DNA from: Cryobacterium sp.
GTDB lineage: Bacteria > Actinomycetota > Actinomycetes > Actinomycetales > Microbacteriaceae
Reading direction: 5' to 3'
Assembly: GCF_026786305.1 (NCBI RefSeq)
Contig: NZ_JAJAYI010000096.1
Coordinates: 35,292 to 99,291 of the forward strand
DNA: 64,000 nt
The position numbers and the translations under genes are program-made. The notes beneath the pieces are model-generated. The model had not been told where the DNA came from. It ran no database searches and saw nothing but the letters and a program-made list of their open reading frames with translations. Numbering within the stretch: position 1 is the stretch's first letter; each line of letters begins with the position of its first letter. Below, in pieces: positions 40,617-48,273 of this stretch.

Positions 40617-41407
40617 GCCTCCTGACCCCGACGATCCGCCCGAGCGTCGTCGGCCGCCTCAACCCGGTGGCCAAGCTCGCCGTTGCCCTCATCGTGAGTT
40701 GCGCGCTGCTGCTCTCGATCGACTGGGTGTCGGCGGGCGTCGCCCTGCTGCTCGAGGCCGTGCTACTGCTCTGGTGCGGCCTGAGCGCCCGACAGTTCTG
40801 GCTGCGCACCGCACCGGTCTGGATCGCCGCACCGATGGCATCGATCACAACGATCCTGTACGGCGAAGACTCCGGCACCTTGCTCTGGCAATTCGGATTC
40901 ATCAGTGTCACCGAAGGTTCAGTCCAGCTGGGTCTGGCTATCGGGCTGCGGGTGCTCGCCATCGGCCTGCCTGGCATCGTGCTACTTGCCACGACCGATC
41001 CGACCGACCTCGCCGACGGCCTCGCCCAGGTGCTCCGCCTGCCGAGTAGGTTCGTGCTCGGCGGCCTGGCCGGGCTGCGGCTCGTGGGCATGTTCATCGA
41101 AGACTGGCATTCGCTCACCCTCGCACGACGAGCCCGAGGGGTCGGCGATGGTGGCGGGGTGCGCGGTGCCACGCGGCGGTTCTTTGGCCCGGCCTTCTCC
41201 CTGCTCGTGATCTCGGTGCGTCGAGGCAGCAAACTCGCCACGGCCATGGAAGCGCGTGGCTTCGGCAGCGAGGAACCGCGCACCTGGGCCCGGCCGTCCC
41301 GGGTTCGAGCGGCCGATGCCGTTCTCGTCGGCATCGGATTCTTGATTGCCGGCACTGCCATCGGCGTCGCAGTGTGGGCCGAGACCTGGAGATTCATTCT
41401 TGCCTAA
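40613..41407 (+). CDS. ykoC: ECF transporter transmembrane (T) component
   Basis: A 264-residue membrane protein of the CbiQ/EcfT family. It has about five hydrophobic segments and the coupling helices RGSKLATAMEARGFG (the AxR signature) and RRARGVGDGGGVRG that dock on the two ATPase domains. It starts at GTG 40613, overlapping ykoD by four bases. The 3' end overlaps the next gene, which starts inside its last codons. Confidence 0.9.
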   Translation: MSLLTPTIRPSVVGRLNPVAKLAVALIVSCALLLSIDWVSAGVALLLEAVLLLWCGLSARQFWLRTAPVWIAAPMASITTILYGEDSGTLLWQFGFISVTEGSVQLGLAIGLRVLAIGLPGIVLLATTDPTDLADGLAQVLRLPSRFVLGGLAGLRLVGMFIEDWHSLTLARRARGVGDGGGVRGATRRFFGPAFSLLVISVRRGSKLATAMEARGFGSEEPRTWARPSRVRAADAVLVGIGFLIAGTAIGVAVWAETWRFILA

Positions 41408-42002
41408 TAGCAACCTGCAGCAGCGAGTCGTGCCGAACCCCGATGCAGGGCCAGCACCACACGTCACGGTCCTGCTGACACCCGTGCTGCAGGAGGTAGT
41501 TGCTGCCGGACCGAATGCGGTGGTACTCATCGACGGCCCGAGCGGTGCCGGCAAGAGTACGCTTGCTGACGAGCTCGTCGCCACCTGGCCGGGCCCGCAG
41601 CGCCCGACGCTGGTGCGCCTCGACGACATCTACCCGGGCTGGCAGGGGTTGGATGCCGCCATCGAGCAGGTGCACGCCCGGCTGCTGGTGCCGCGTCACG
41701 CCGGCCAACCCGGGCAGTGGCAGCGCTACGACTGGGCCCGCGGGGAGTCGGCCGAGTGGAACCGGGTCGAGCCGGAGCGTCCGCTCATCGTGGAAGGCTG
41801 CGGCGCGCTGGCTTCCGCCCATGAGGCCGTGAGTGATGTGCGCGTGTGGATCGACGCCGACGACACGCTCCGCAAACGCCGTGCCCTCGACCGGGATGGC
41901 GAAATGTATCGACCGCACTGGGACGAATGGCAGGAGCAGTGGAAGGCCTATGTCGTGCGGGAGACCCCCCGCCGATGGGCAACCATTCTCCTCACCGCGT
42001 GA
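41400..42002 (+). CDS. P-loop kinase-like ATP-binding protein (uridine-kinase type)
   Basis: A 200-residue cytoplasmic protein. Walker A is GPSGAGKST (residues 46-54); VRLDDIYPGWQGLD, YDWARGESAEWN and the ADDTLRKRRALDRDGE lid-like segment match the uridine kinase/AAA-like small-molecule kinase group. The substrate is unknown. The TTG at 41400 is preferred because CTGGAGA lies seven bases upstream and it overlaps the ykoC stop; ATG 41346 or GTG 41430 are alternatives. The last third is duplicated at 44461-44711, and the C-terminal residues after the shared block (RRWATILLTA) differ from those of the copy. Confidence 0.8.
   Translation: MPNSNLQQRVVPNPDAGPAPHVTVLLTPVLQEVVAAGPNAVVLIDGPSGAGKSTLADELVATWPGPQRPTLVRLDDIYPGWQGLDAAIEQVHARLLVPRHAGQPGQWQRYDWARGESAEWNRVEPERPLIVEGCGALASAHEAVSDVRVWIDADDTLRKRRALDRDGEMYRPHWDEWQEQWKAYVVRETPRRWATILLTA
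41745..41995 (+). repeat. Direct repeat, copy 1 (inside the kinase gene)
   Basis: The block beginning GAGTCGGCCGAGTGGAACC recurs at 44461 in the same orientation and the same length, with about eight differences in the first 225 bases by my count and no gaps. Similarity then fades around the codons for RETPRRW. Copy 1 lies in the complete kinase gene. The two copies flank the accessory island. Confidence 0.9.
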
Positions 42003-42081
42003 CCGAGCTGGACGCTATCACCTGGAGGGTCACGAAAGGTTGACGCTTTAGCACCGCAATTCATACCACACAGGGCAAAGG

Positions 42082-42246
42082 TCAGTGCTTTGTTAATCTT
42101 GTTCTGAACCAGTAGATCGACCACCCTGCGCCTATGACGAGTGCCAATATTCCTAGGACCAAATTCTTGCCCAAGAATCCAGCGGCGGCGACCAGTATGA
42201 ACAAAGCAATACTGATAATCCAGATCCATACATTTTCCTGTTTCAT
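42082..42246 (-). CDS. Tiny membrane protein (54 residues), island gene
   Basis: MKQENVWIWIISIALFILVA opens a 54-residue frame with two hydrophobic segments separated by GFLGKN, ending FRTRLTKH. AAAGGTG lies seven bases before ATG 42246. It is the most downstream of five tiny membrane-protein genes on the minus strand of this island. The composition (Ile/Leu/Trp, AT-rich codons) differs from chromosomal neighbours. A candidate immunity or anti-toxin membrane protein by context only. Confidence 0.5.
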   Translation of the reverse strand: MKQENVWIWIISIALFILVAAAGFLGKNLVLGILALVIGAGWSIYWFRTRLTKH

Positions 42247-42534
42247 TAGACGGCACCTTTTATTGACGCAGCAGCTGAAAATCTAAAATACCACCGCTAA
42301 GGCGCTAATCAAACCCACAATCAGAATCGGATTGAAAAATCTAGAGCGTCATTCTCGGCCGATTGTCGTGGTCATTGCGATCACCGTAAGAAAGAGGGTC
42401 GCGAGTCCCACGAATGCCACTACTTCCAGAGCACGCGTCAATTGCACCAGCGCTGTCCGTAATCCCCGTGGCAGCCAAGTCTTGTTGGGTCCAAGCTCCC
42501 CGTGGCTGGGTTATACCAGCGTGTCCCGGCCGAA
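42247..42534. other. AT-richer spacer in the island
   Basis: No gene I can defend. A 32-codon minus-strand frame (GTG 42447 to TGA 42349, VQLTRALEVVAFVGLATLFL then TVIAMTTTIGRE) is hydrophobic and could be a decayed member of the small membrane-protein set; the open frame extends further upstream without a good start. Confidence 0.35.
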
Positions 42535-42720
42535 TCACTTTCGTCCGATAAACCCTAACTGGAGAGTTGCTATCCCTAATACAAACAGGATAATTCCAAA
42601 TGCGCTCAGAACATTAAGATTTGTCTCGCGTCTTCGATGTCTCTGTCCAATCAAAAACATCACGGTTCCCGCAAGCATCACTACAAATCCAATACTTGAA
42701 AGTCCCAGATTCATGAGCAC
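42535..42720 (-). CDS. Tiny membrane protein (61 residues), island gene
   Basis: Two hydrophobic segments (IGFVVMLAGTVMFLIG and VLSAFGIILFVLGIATLQLG) joined by the basic loop QRHRRRETN, so both ends probably face outward and the loop lies in the cytoplasm. An ATG two codons later (42714) is an equally good start. Same orientation and style as the other island membrane proteins; no family recognised. Confidence 0.5.
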   Translation of the reverse strand: MLMNLGLSSIGFVVMLAGTVMFLIGQRHRRRETNLNVLSAFGIILFVLGIATLQLGFIGRK

Positions 42721-42798
42721 GTCCCATCGTAGAAGTCGAGCGCGTAGTAGTACTTCGACCCGCCCGCGAATCGTGTGCTGACCGCGTCGCCGTCGCCA

Positions 42799-43005
42799 TC
42801 AGGCCTTTGGAGTATTATTCTTTGCCCTTCTCCGGGCCTGGACAAGTTGAACCGAATAGAGCAGAGTACTAATACCCCCGATGATCGCGATGACGTAACC
42901 GTAGCGGATGTTTCCAGCGTCCGATGATGTGATGCCGATAAATAGGCCCAAGAGTGACATGGCCGCAGACACCGCCACGGACAAGATCTTCCAAATCATC
43001 CTCAT
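42799..43005 (-). CDS. Tiny membrane protein (68 residues), island gene
   Basis: MIWKILSVAVSAAMSLLGLF is followed by a second hydrophobic segment (GYVIAIIGGISTLLYSVQLV) and a basic tail QARRRAKNNTPKA. Two-pass hairpin topology is predicted. Upstream, AGGAGGATG overlaps the ATG region at 42999-43009, so either MRM or MIW could be the first residue. No known family; the function is inferred only from its place downstream of the RHS fragment. Confidence 0.5.
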   Translation of the reverse strand: MRMIWKILSVAVSAAMSLLGLFIGITSSDAGNIRYGYVIAIIGGISTLLYSVQLVQARRRAKNNTPKA

Positions 43006-43023
43006 CCTCCTACAAAGTTCGGT

Positions 43024-43178
43024 TTAGGGCCACGCGCTATCCCCCCTACTGTCCGACGCATTCATGGGTTCGCATCCGGCGGCGGTGAGTAGGTGGTCGG
43101 TGCCGGTGGATCGGGCTTCACCGTGTGAGGAGTAGGAGATCGCGCTCATCAAATTTGCCATCCGTCCCGAATAAATTG
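43024..43178 (-). other. Spacer with possible RHS-tip relic
   Basis: One minus-strand frame reads MANLMSAISYSSHGEARSTG and continues TDHLLTAAGCEPMNASDS before a stop at 43024. It has no ribosome-binding site and starts inside the neighbouring gene region. It may be the tail of a displaced toxin tip, but I cannot support a name. Confidence 0.25.
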
Positions 43179-43370
43179 TCACCACTTTGACGGTCGGTTT
43201 CGGATGATTATCACCGCAGCCAGTAAGACCACCGCAGCCCCGAGCACGAGTGACCAGTCGGCCCCCGGCTGCTGAAACCCGCGAATCCTGCGCAGGAGGG
43301 ATGAAATGAAAACTGCAAAGACGACACCACCGAGGGCAATGAAATAGAAGAACAGTTGCCTCCGAGGCAT
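43179..43370 (-). CDS. Tiny membrane protein (63 residues) just after the RHS end
   Basis: MPRRQLFFYFIALGGVVFAV opens a two-pass membrane protein (second segment SLVLGAAVVLLAAVIIIRN) with the basic loop LLRRIRGFQQPGADW. AGAAGGTGAAGC lies before ATG 43370. It starts only 20 bases after the RHS stop codon (43390), the standard position of an immunity gene behind an RHS tip. That makes it the best candidate cognate immunity protein, by inference from location. Confidence 0.6.
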   Translation of the reverse strand: MPRRQLFFYFIALGGVVFAVFISSLLRRIRGFQQPGADWSLVLGAAVVLLAAVIIIRNRPSKW

Positions 43371-43389
43371 GCTTCACCTTCTCCTGCCC

Positions 43390-44063
43390 CTAGGGGCATA
43401 GGTTGCTGATCAGTAGCGCAGGCGCCCCCGCGGCAAAAGCCACTACCCCTGCTGCTCCGAAGATTCCGGCCGCGAGACTGGCCCCTCCCGTAAAGGCGGT
43501 AGCGACCCCTCCGGCAACGAGTCCCATACCACCCGCTACATACGCGATGTTCCCAAAGACGGCCCCGCGGCCAGAGCATTGTCAGCGCAGGCTAGCCCGG
43601 ACGGATCTTTGGCGTTGATGGGGTAGCAGCCGGCGTAGGCGTAGGGGTTGGCTTCTTGTCCGGAGGGGTCGTATTGGGTGAATCGGCCGATGCTGGGGTC
43701 GTAGTAGCGGGCTCCGAGTTTGTAGAGTCCTGATCCGGTGTCGTCGTAGCCGCTGATGTAGCGGAGATGGTTGGTGGTCAGGGCGCTTCCGGTGCTGACG
43801 GCTCGGGTTTCTCCGTAGGGGCTGTCGGAGTAGCCGCCGAGATACACGCCGGTTCTGTCGAACACGCCCACGACCGAGCCGAGGCTGTCCTGGGCGTAAT
43901 AGTATCGGGACCCGCCGCTGAGCCGGGTGCTGAGGGCTTGCCCATCCGGGGTGCGGGTGAAGGCCCGGCTGGGGCCACCCACGTTCTCACCAATCAGTTC
44001 CAGTGGAAAGTTCTGGAATGTGCCGGAACTGCTGCGTTGGCCCGGCATTCTTCTGAGACTCAC
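43390..44063 (-). pseudogene. RHS-repeat protein, C-terminal fragment with frameshifted tip
   Basis: The frame from 44063 gives the RHS core end: YYYAQDSLGSVVGVFDRTGV, SPYGETRAVSTGSALTTNHL, LGARYYDPSIGRFTQYDPSG, then NAKDPSGL. After ACADNALAAG the frame soon hits a stop, but shifting one frame at the GCGGGGCC run (about 43555-43575) continues as FGNIAYVAGGMGLVAGGVAT and AAGIFGAAGVVAFAAGAPAL to TAG at 43390-43392. The tip is a Gly/Ala-rich hydrophobic domain of about 57 residues. Full RHS proteins exceed 1000 residues; only about 200 remain here and there is no secretion signal. It is a displaced (orphan) tip or a remnant of insertion and deletion. Confidence 0.85.
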
Positions 44064-44075
44064 GATGCAAGATCC

Positions 44076-44264
44076 CTAGCCCATAAGACTTGCAAGTACA
44101 GGCACCGTCGCGACAACCAAGCACACCAGCAAGAGCACTCGCCACCGTTCCGGTCTGCGCCCCTTTTTCTTAGGAAATTGCTTCGATAAGTCGACGCCAA
44201 GAAATACGATGAGGACGAATAGGATAAGGGGGCCGAGGCTGGCTATGATCTCCGTGACGGTCAT
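44076..44264 (-). CDS. Tiny membrane protein (62 residues) upstream of the RHS fragment
   Basis: MTVTEIIASLGPLILFVLIV forms the first hydrophobic segment, then a strongly basic loop (KKKGRRPERWR) and a second segment (VLLLVCLVVATVPVLASLMG). It is separated from the RHS fragment by 12 bases and probably belonged to the preceding toxin-immunity cassette when an RHS end was swapped in. No family recognised. Confidence 0.5.
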   Translation of the reverse strand: MTVTEIIASLGPLILFVLIVFLGVDLSKQFPKKKGRRPERWRVLLLVCLVVATVPVLASLMG

Positions 44265-44460
44265 CCGTTACCCGGCCTACAGGCCTCGGCCGCACTCGAC
44301 AGTCAGCGCGACCGCAACAGCTGTGGACAAGACAAAGATCATGTTGCGTCGTTGCATCACACGCCGATCGATGGCGAGCACGGAAGAGCTCGGTGGCCCC
44401 ACTATGGCGCAATAAATACCAAGAAGCCAGATCCGGTTCTGGAGTCAGTGAGACGAACGC
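44265..44460. other. Island spacer next to the duplicated block
   Basis: Holds no clear gene. A 26-codon minus-strand frame (44277-44357; MQRRNMIFVLSTAVAVALTV then ECGRGL) is another short hydrophobic peptide, possibly a decayed small membrane gene. The chromosomal duplicate begins at 44461. Confidence 0.3.
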
Positions 44461-44733
44461 GAGTCGGCCGAGTGGAACCGGGTCGAGCCGGAGGGTCCGC
44501 TCATCGTGGAAGGCTGCGGCGCGCTGGCTTCCGCCCATGAGGCCATGAGTGATGTGAGCGTCTGGATCGACGCCGACGACACGCTGCGTAAACGTCGTGC
44601 CCTCGACCGGGACGGCGAAATGTATCGACCGCACTGGGACGAATGGCAGGAGCAGTGGAAGGCCTATGTCGTGCGGGAGACCCCCAGACAGTGGACAACC
44701 ATTCACCTGGGGGCCGATCCGGCGCTTACTTGA
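44461..44733 (+). pseudogene. Truncated second copy of the kinase-like gene (direct repeat, copy 2)
   Basis: A 5'-truncated copy of the gene at 41400-42002: it begins in the codons for ESAEWNRVEPE, lacks the P-loop, and ends RQWTTIHLGADPALT with TGA at 44731-44733. Shared residues include VEGCGALASAHEA, ADDTLRKRRALDRDGE and EQWKAYVVRETP. A short frame could restart at GTG 44506 but has no ATP site. Its C-terminus differs from that of copy 1, so one of the two has an altered tail. It marks the left end of normal chromosome after the island. Confidence 0.85.
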
Positions 44734-45961
44734 CGACCAGCGTGACGGCCGGGCTGGTAGAGGGTTTCGAGTTGAAACCACCGGAGTATTCTGCGGTCAC
44801 TCGATGTGGACCAGGGGCGAGTAGGGGTAGCAGGATAGAGGGTTTGGTACCCCCGATCACGAACGACTTGGTGCCGACCGCTCGACCATCGACCTTGAAC
44901 GTGACTTCGGCCAATGGGACTTCTGGCGCAATGGGAACCGTGGTGACCACGGTGGCCGTGGCCCTGACCCGCTGGGTCGAAAGCGCGACGCTGCTGCTGA
45001 GGTTCACGCGCGTCGTCGTGTTCACGCCGGTCGACGTGATCTTGACCGTCGTGCGCCACTCGGACGCGATGGTGCGCTCGGGAGTCGTTAACGAGCCTGG
45101 CGAGGTTCGGTCGGCCGACACCCGGACCAGCACATCTTCACCGTCGTAGAACAGCGCGCCGAGGTCGGTCGGAATGACGAAGCTCAGTGACGAACCGTTC
45201 GACGATACCGTCGCCGAGCCGACGAACGCGGAATCGGCGCGCAGATCGCTGCTGGTGAGACTGACGAAGGAGACAACGGTTTCTGACCCGCTCGGAACCG
45301 GCCACGTTCCCGGCGCACCGATCACACGAAAGCGCAGTCCAGCCTGCACGGTGGTCCCCGCACTTTCATCAGCATCGTAGAGACGAGTGACGGTCGCGGC
45401 CACGAGCGTCCGGTCGGCGTTGCTCACCCGAACAGTCGGGGGGGCACCGGCTGTCGCCGTGAACGACCATTCCGCACGCCCATACGTCGACTCGACCGAG
45501 CCAGAGTTGCAGACCAAGTAGTAGGGTGCCCCAGAAGACATGCTCACTGATCCGGCCGCAAACGTGAGGGAGCGTGTTCCGGATGCTGACCACTGTGCCG
45601 GTGTCCAGGTGCGTCGGGCGAGTGAGCTTCCGTCTGCACGGAAACTGCAGGTGACGTTCGCGGGGGGCATCTGTGCCACCGAGATTTCAATCTTCGTAGT
45701 CGTCGGCCCGACGGGAATCTGGCGCTGGGCCGAGTCACCGGACCTGGTGGACAGCTGCCGCACAAAACCGGTGTTGGCCGTGAAATCAGGGTTGGACGTC
45801 ACAGCGCTGTGCGCGCTGCTCGGCGGAGGCGCAGCCGAGGCCACGCCAGCAGTGCCAGCGAGAGACGCGACGACGAGTGCGGCGGTGCTCGCAGCAACGA
45901 CGAGCGATCGCAGCCGTGGTGGGCGAGACGCTCCTGCGGGTACTGAGAAGTGCGAGAGCAT
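44726..45961 (-). CDS. Secreted protein with Ig-like repeats
   Basis: A 411-residue exported protein: signal peptide (SLVVAASTAALVVASLAGTA, then a likely cut after GVASAA), an N-terminal beta-rich domain with two cysteines (VTCSFRADG and YYLVCNSG), a middle domain, and a C-terminal Ig-like domain (about residues 320-411) with the VTFKVDGRAVGTKSFVIGG and PGPHRVTAEYSG pattern of bacterial Ig-like 3/5 repeats. No catalytic motif or cell-wall anchor is seen. It probably acts at the cell surface or as an adhesin-like secreted protein; the function is unknown. Its tail overlaps copy 2 of the kinase fragment by eight bases. Confidence 0.7.
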   Translation of the reverse strand: MLSHFSVPAGASRPPRLRSLVVAASTAALVVASLAGTAGVASAAPPPSSAHSAVTSNPDFTANTGFVRQLSTRSGDSAQRQIPVGPTTTKIEISVAQMPPANVTCSFRADGSSLARRTWTPAQWSASGTRSLTFAAGSVSMSSGAPYYLVCNSGSVESTYGRAEWSFTATAGAPPTVRVSNADRTLVAATVTRLYDADESAGTTVQAGLRFRVIGAPGTWPVPSGSETVVSFVSLTSSDLRADSAFVGSATVSSNGSSLSFVIPTDLGALFYDGEDVLVRVSADRTSPGSLTTPERTIASEWRTTVKITSTGVNTTTRVNLSSSVALSTQRVRATATVVTTVPIAPEVPLAEVTFKVDGRAVGTKSFVIGGTKPSILLPLLAPGPHRVTAEYSGGFNSKPSTSPAVTLVVK

Positions 45962-46120
45962 CAGTGATCTCCAATTTGTTTGCCGACATCGCGGCAGCCG
46001 GGATACTGCCCGCAGACGGAGCCATCGTGGCCCGTCAGCGCGGGTTCGTCAATGTGCCGCGGCCCTATTGCGTTCCGCACCTGCCGTGAAAAGGCGTGGG
46101 AGAGGACTAGGTTTGTTGGC

Positions 46121-46396
46121 ATGACAAGTGCAGACCAGACCGGGGCCGACTCGGCAAACGAGACATATATTGCCGAGTTCATTGACGGACCCCTGGAGGG
46201 TCAGATCGATTCCCGGGTGCTCGTGGGCGGAAAACACGCGCCCCGCATTAGTATGGTGGCGGCCGTCGCCGGTCTGGAATCAGTCTTCTGGTACGACGAG
46301 GTAGACCAACGAGACATGAACGGGCAACGCCGCGTGCGCTACGCCTTCGACCAGGGTGAGAGCGACCCGATCGACACCGAGGTCGAGCCGCTGTAG
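46121..46396 (+). CDS. Small conserved hypothetical protein
   Basis: A 91-residue acidic protein starting at ATG 46121 (TSADQTGADSANETYIAEFI). It contains IDGPLEGQIDSRVLVGGKHA and VFWYDEVDQRDMNGQRRVRY, a pattern of short beta strands, and no membrane segment. An upstream extension of the frame lacks any support. It is divergent from the Ig-like secreted protein gene and convergent with the DD-peptidase homologue. Unknown function. Confidence 0.6.
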   Translation: MTSADQTGADSANETYIAEFIDGPLEGQIDSRVLVGGKHAPRISMVAAVAGLESVFWYDEVDQRDMNGQRRVRYAFDQGESDPIDTEVEPL

Positions 46397-46402
46397 TCGG
46401 AG

Positions 46403-47722
46403 TTACTGCCTGAACAGGGCTGTGATCATGACAATCGGATGCAACAGTCGCCAGCCCGGGCCAGGGTCGGCGATGCCCCCGTCAAGTTTCAGTGCGGCCG
46501 AGAGCTTCTCGCCAGTGACGGTGAGCTGCACCTGGCCGACGTTTGCGCCCTTGCGGGCCGTGGTGAAACTCTTCAGTGTCACCGTCGCGGCCTCCGGGGC
46601 GGCGGCCTGCCAACCATAACGAGTGCGCGACACTCCGACAACGGCCGTAGCCTCATCACCCCACGCTGATTTAAAGGTCGCGTAGGCATCGCCGGCAGCG
46701 AGCACCGGAAGCGGGCCGACCCCGGCCCGCGCGCTTGCCATGAGGGCGGTCAGGTCGGCCGTGAGCGCGTCGTAGGTCGGTTCACCGATAAAGGCGCCAG
46801 AGAACGTGAAGCTCGAGGCGCCGTCACTGACCTCCGCGGTGAACAGAAAACAGATACCGGCGGCATCCGTGTAACTGCGCGAAATGCCCGTGACGCCTTC
46901 CTCCGGCAGATACGAGGTGGTGTTCTCGACGCCACGACGGTCTGCCAAAGCGGATGCGGGACTGCTCAGCATCGCAGACACGACCGGGTTGGTCGCGGCG
47001 AGGCCCGCGAGGTGAGCCAGGTCCGTTGCAGTGCCGGCGCTCGCATCGTGGAGCCCGGTGGCGTCAACGACAGCGGTGCCGGTCAGCCCGTTGTCGGCCA
47101 GCCAGGCGTTGGCGGCGACAACGTAGGCGTCGACCGAGCCAAACGCCCAACGGGCCACACTGTCGGCGTGATTGTTGCTCGACCCGAGCAATAGCGCCTG
47201 CAACAGCTCCAGCTCAGTCCACTGCTCGTCGGCAAAGACCGCAACCGAGCGGGCACCGACCTTGTCATAGTCGAGATAGCTCTGAAAATCGGCCGCAGTG
47301 AGGGTGACAATCGGGCCGGTCTCGCCCGCCACAATTGGTTTCGCATCGAGGACAACGAGTGCGGTCACGACCTTGGCAATGGATGCCATCGGCAGCGCCT
47401 CGGCGGTGCCAGCCACCGCGATCGGCGCCGGAACCGCGGTGCTGGTTGAATCCGTGCTGGCTGAAGACGAGCCGGTCGTGCCGTTTGAGGTCGTGCCGGA
47501 AGCATCGCTCGTCGTGACAGCGAGTACGGCGATGGCGCTCGCGCCATGTGCCGAGAGCGCCGGGGGAGTGGGTGCGGCGGCACTCGCGGCGGGAGTGACC
47601 GTCGTGGTGGTGACGGCAGGCAGGGGCCCCAGCAATGTCGCGGGGCCGTACACGCCGATTCCGAGAATCACCACGGTTCCGACCAGGATGCCGACGAAAC
47701 GGCCGGGACGGAAGGAACTCAT
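46403..47722 (-). CDS. DD-carboxypeptidase-like (peptidase S11) protein lacking KTG
   Basis: A 439-residue exported or anchored protein: hydrophobic N-terminus (about residues 9-34), a Ser/Thr/Ala/Pro linker to about residue 105, then a penicillin-binding domain with MASIAKV (Ser114, Lys117) and SSN (181-183). In the third position, where KTG should precede YTDAAGICF, the sequence reads ISRSYTDAAGICF, so KTG is replaced by SRS. The C-terminus carries a beta-rich domain and a final hydrophobic helix (HPIVMITALFRQ). It might have altered or lost D-alanyl-D-alanine carboxypeptidase activity, possibly acting as a structural or regulatory paralogue. Confidence 0.8.
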   Translation of the reverse strand: MSSFRPGRFVGILVGTVVILGIGVYGPATLLGPLPAVTTTTVTPAASAAAPTPPALSAHGASAIAVLAVTTSDASGTTSNGTTGSSSASTDSTSTAVPAPIAVAGTAEALPMASIAKVVTALVVLDAKPIVAGETGPIVTLTAADFQSYLDYDKVGARSVAVFADEQWTELELLQALLLGSSNNHADSVARWAFGSVDAYVVAANAWLADNGLTGTAVVDATGLHDASAGTATDLAHLAGLAATNPVVSAMLSSPASALADRRGVENTTSYLPEEGVTGISRSYTDAAGICFLFTAEVSDGASSFTFSGAFIGEPTYDALTADLTALMASARAGVGPLPVLAAGDAYATFKSAWGDEATAVVGVSRTRYGWQAAAPEAATVTLKSFTTARKGANVGQVQLTVTGEKLSAALKLDGGIADPGPGWRLLHPIVMITALFRQ

Positions 47723-47746
47723 GCTCCAAGGCTAGACCGCTCGAGG

Positions 47747-48097
47747 TCAGCTCCAGCCGAGTTCGTGCAGCCTGTCGTCATCAATGCCGTAGAAATGGGC
47801 GATTTCATGAACCAGGGTGATGTGAATTTCATCGTGCAGGTCGTCGAGACTAGTACAGATGGCCAGTAGCGGCTCCCGATACAGCACAATGCGATCGGGC
47901 ATCTCGCCAAAGCCGTATTGACCGCGCTCGGTGAGTGCGACGCCGTCATACAGGCCCAGAATATCGAGGGTGCCGTCGTCGGGACGGTCTTCGACCACGA
48001 AGATCACATTGTCGAGCCCGTCGACCATGTCATCGGGCAGCAGATCCAGCTCGCCCACGACGAGTCGCTCAAATTCGGATGCGTCCAGGTCTAACAT
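47747..48097 (-). CDS. Zincin-type metallopeptidase family protein
   Basis: A 116-residue cytoplasmic protein of the short zincin-like family (PF06262 type). The zinc motif HEIAHFYGIDDDRLHELGW follows the HExxHxxGxxD pattern near the C-terminus, and the N-terminal part (FERLVVGELDLLPDDMVDGL) is the usual family opening. The normal length for this family is 115-130. The target is unknown. Confidence 0.88.
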   Translation of the reverse strand: MLDLDASEFERLVVGELDLLPDDMVDGLDNVIFVVEDRPDDGTLDILGLYDGVALTERGQYGFGEMPDRIVLYREPLLAICTSLDDLHDEIHITLVHEIAHFYGIDDDRLHELGWS

Positions 48098-48156
48098 CGC
48101 GGCCTACTCTCGACGACCCGACGGCGGCCGGAGCCGGACACGCGGACTGTCATTGG

Positions 48157-48230
48157 GGTGAGTAACGGGGATTGAACCCGCGACCTCCTGGACCACAACC
48201 AGGCGCTCTGCCAACTGAGCTATACCCACC
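48157..48230 (-). tRNA. tRNA-His (GTG anticodon)
   Basis: The minus strand folds as a complete cloverleaf: acceptor GTGGGTA/TACTCAC, D arm, anticodon arm CCTGG-TTGTGGT-CCAGG with anticodon GTG, and T arm CGGGGA-type with TTCAATC. The extra G at position -1 (48230) faces discriminator C73 (48157), the identity mark of tRNA-His. CCA is encoded at 48154-48156. Confidence 0.97.
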
Positions 48231-48273
48231 ATGCATCCCCGCGTCTACAATGCGGGGCAACTTGGCAATCCTA

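Noticed and set aside
38281-42002. Possible CRISPR or phage defence genes in the 38-42 kb stretch
   Set aside because: All genes there are accounted for by a thiamine-type ECF importer and a kinase; no regular repeat-spacer array exists anywhere in the window.
42332-42781. 149-codon plus-strand frame across the island
   Set aside because: It runs antisense to the small membrane-protein genes and has an Arg/Ser/Pro-rich shadow composition without a ribosome-binding site.
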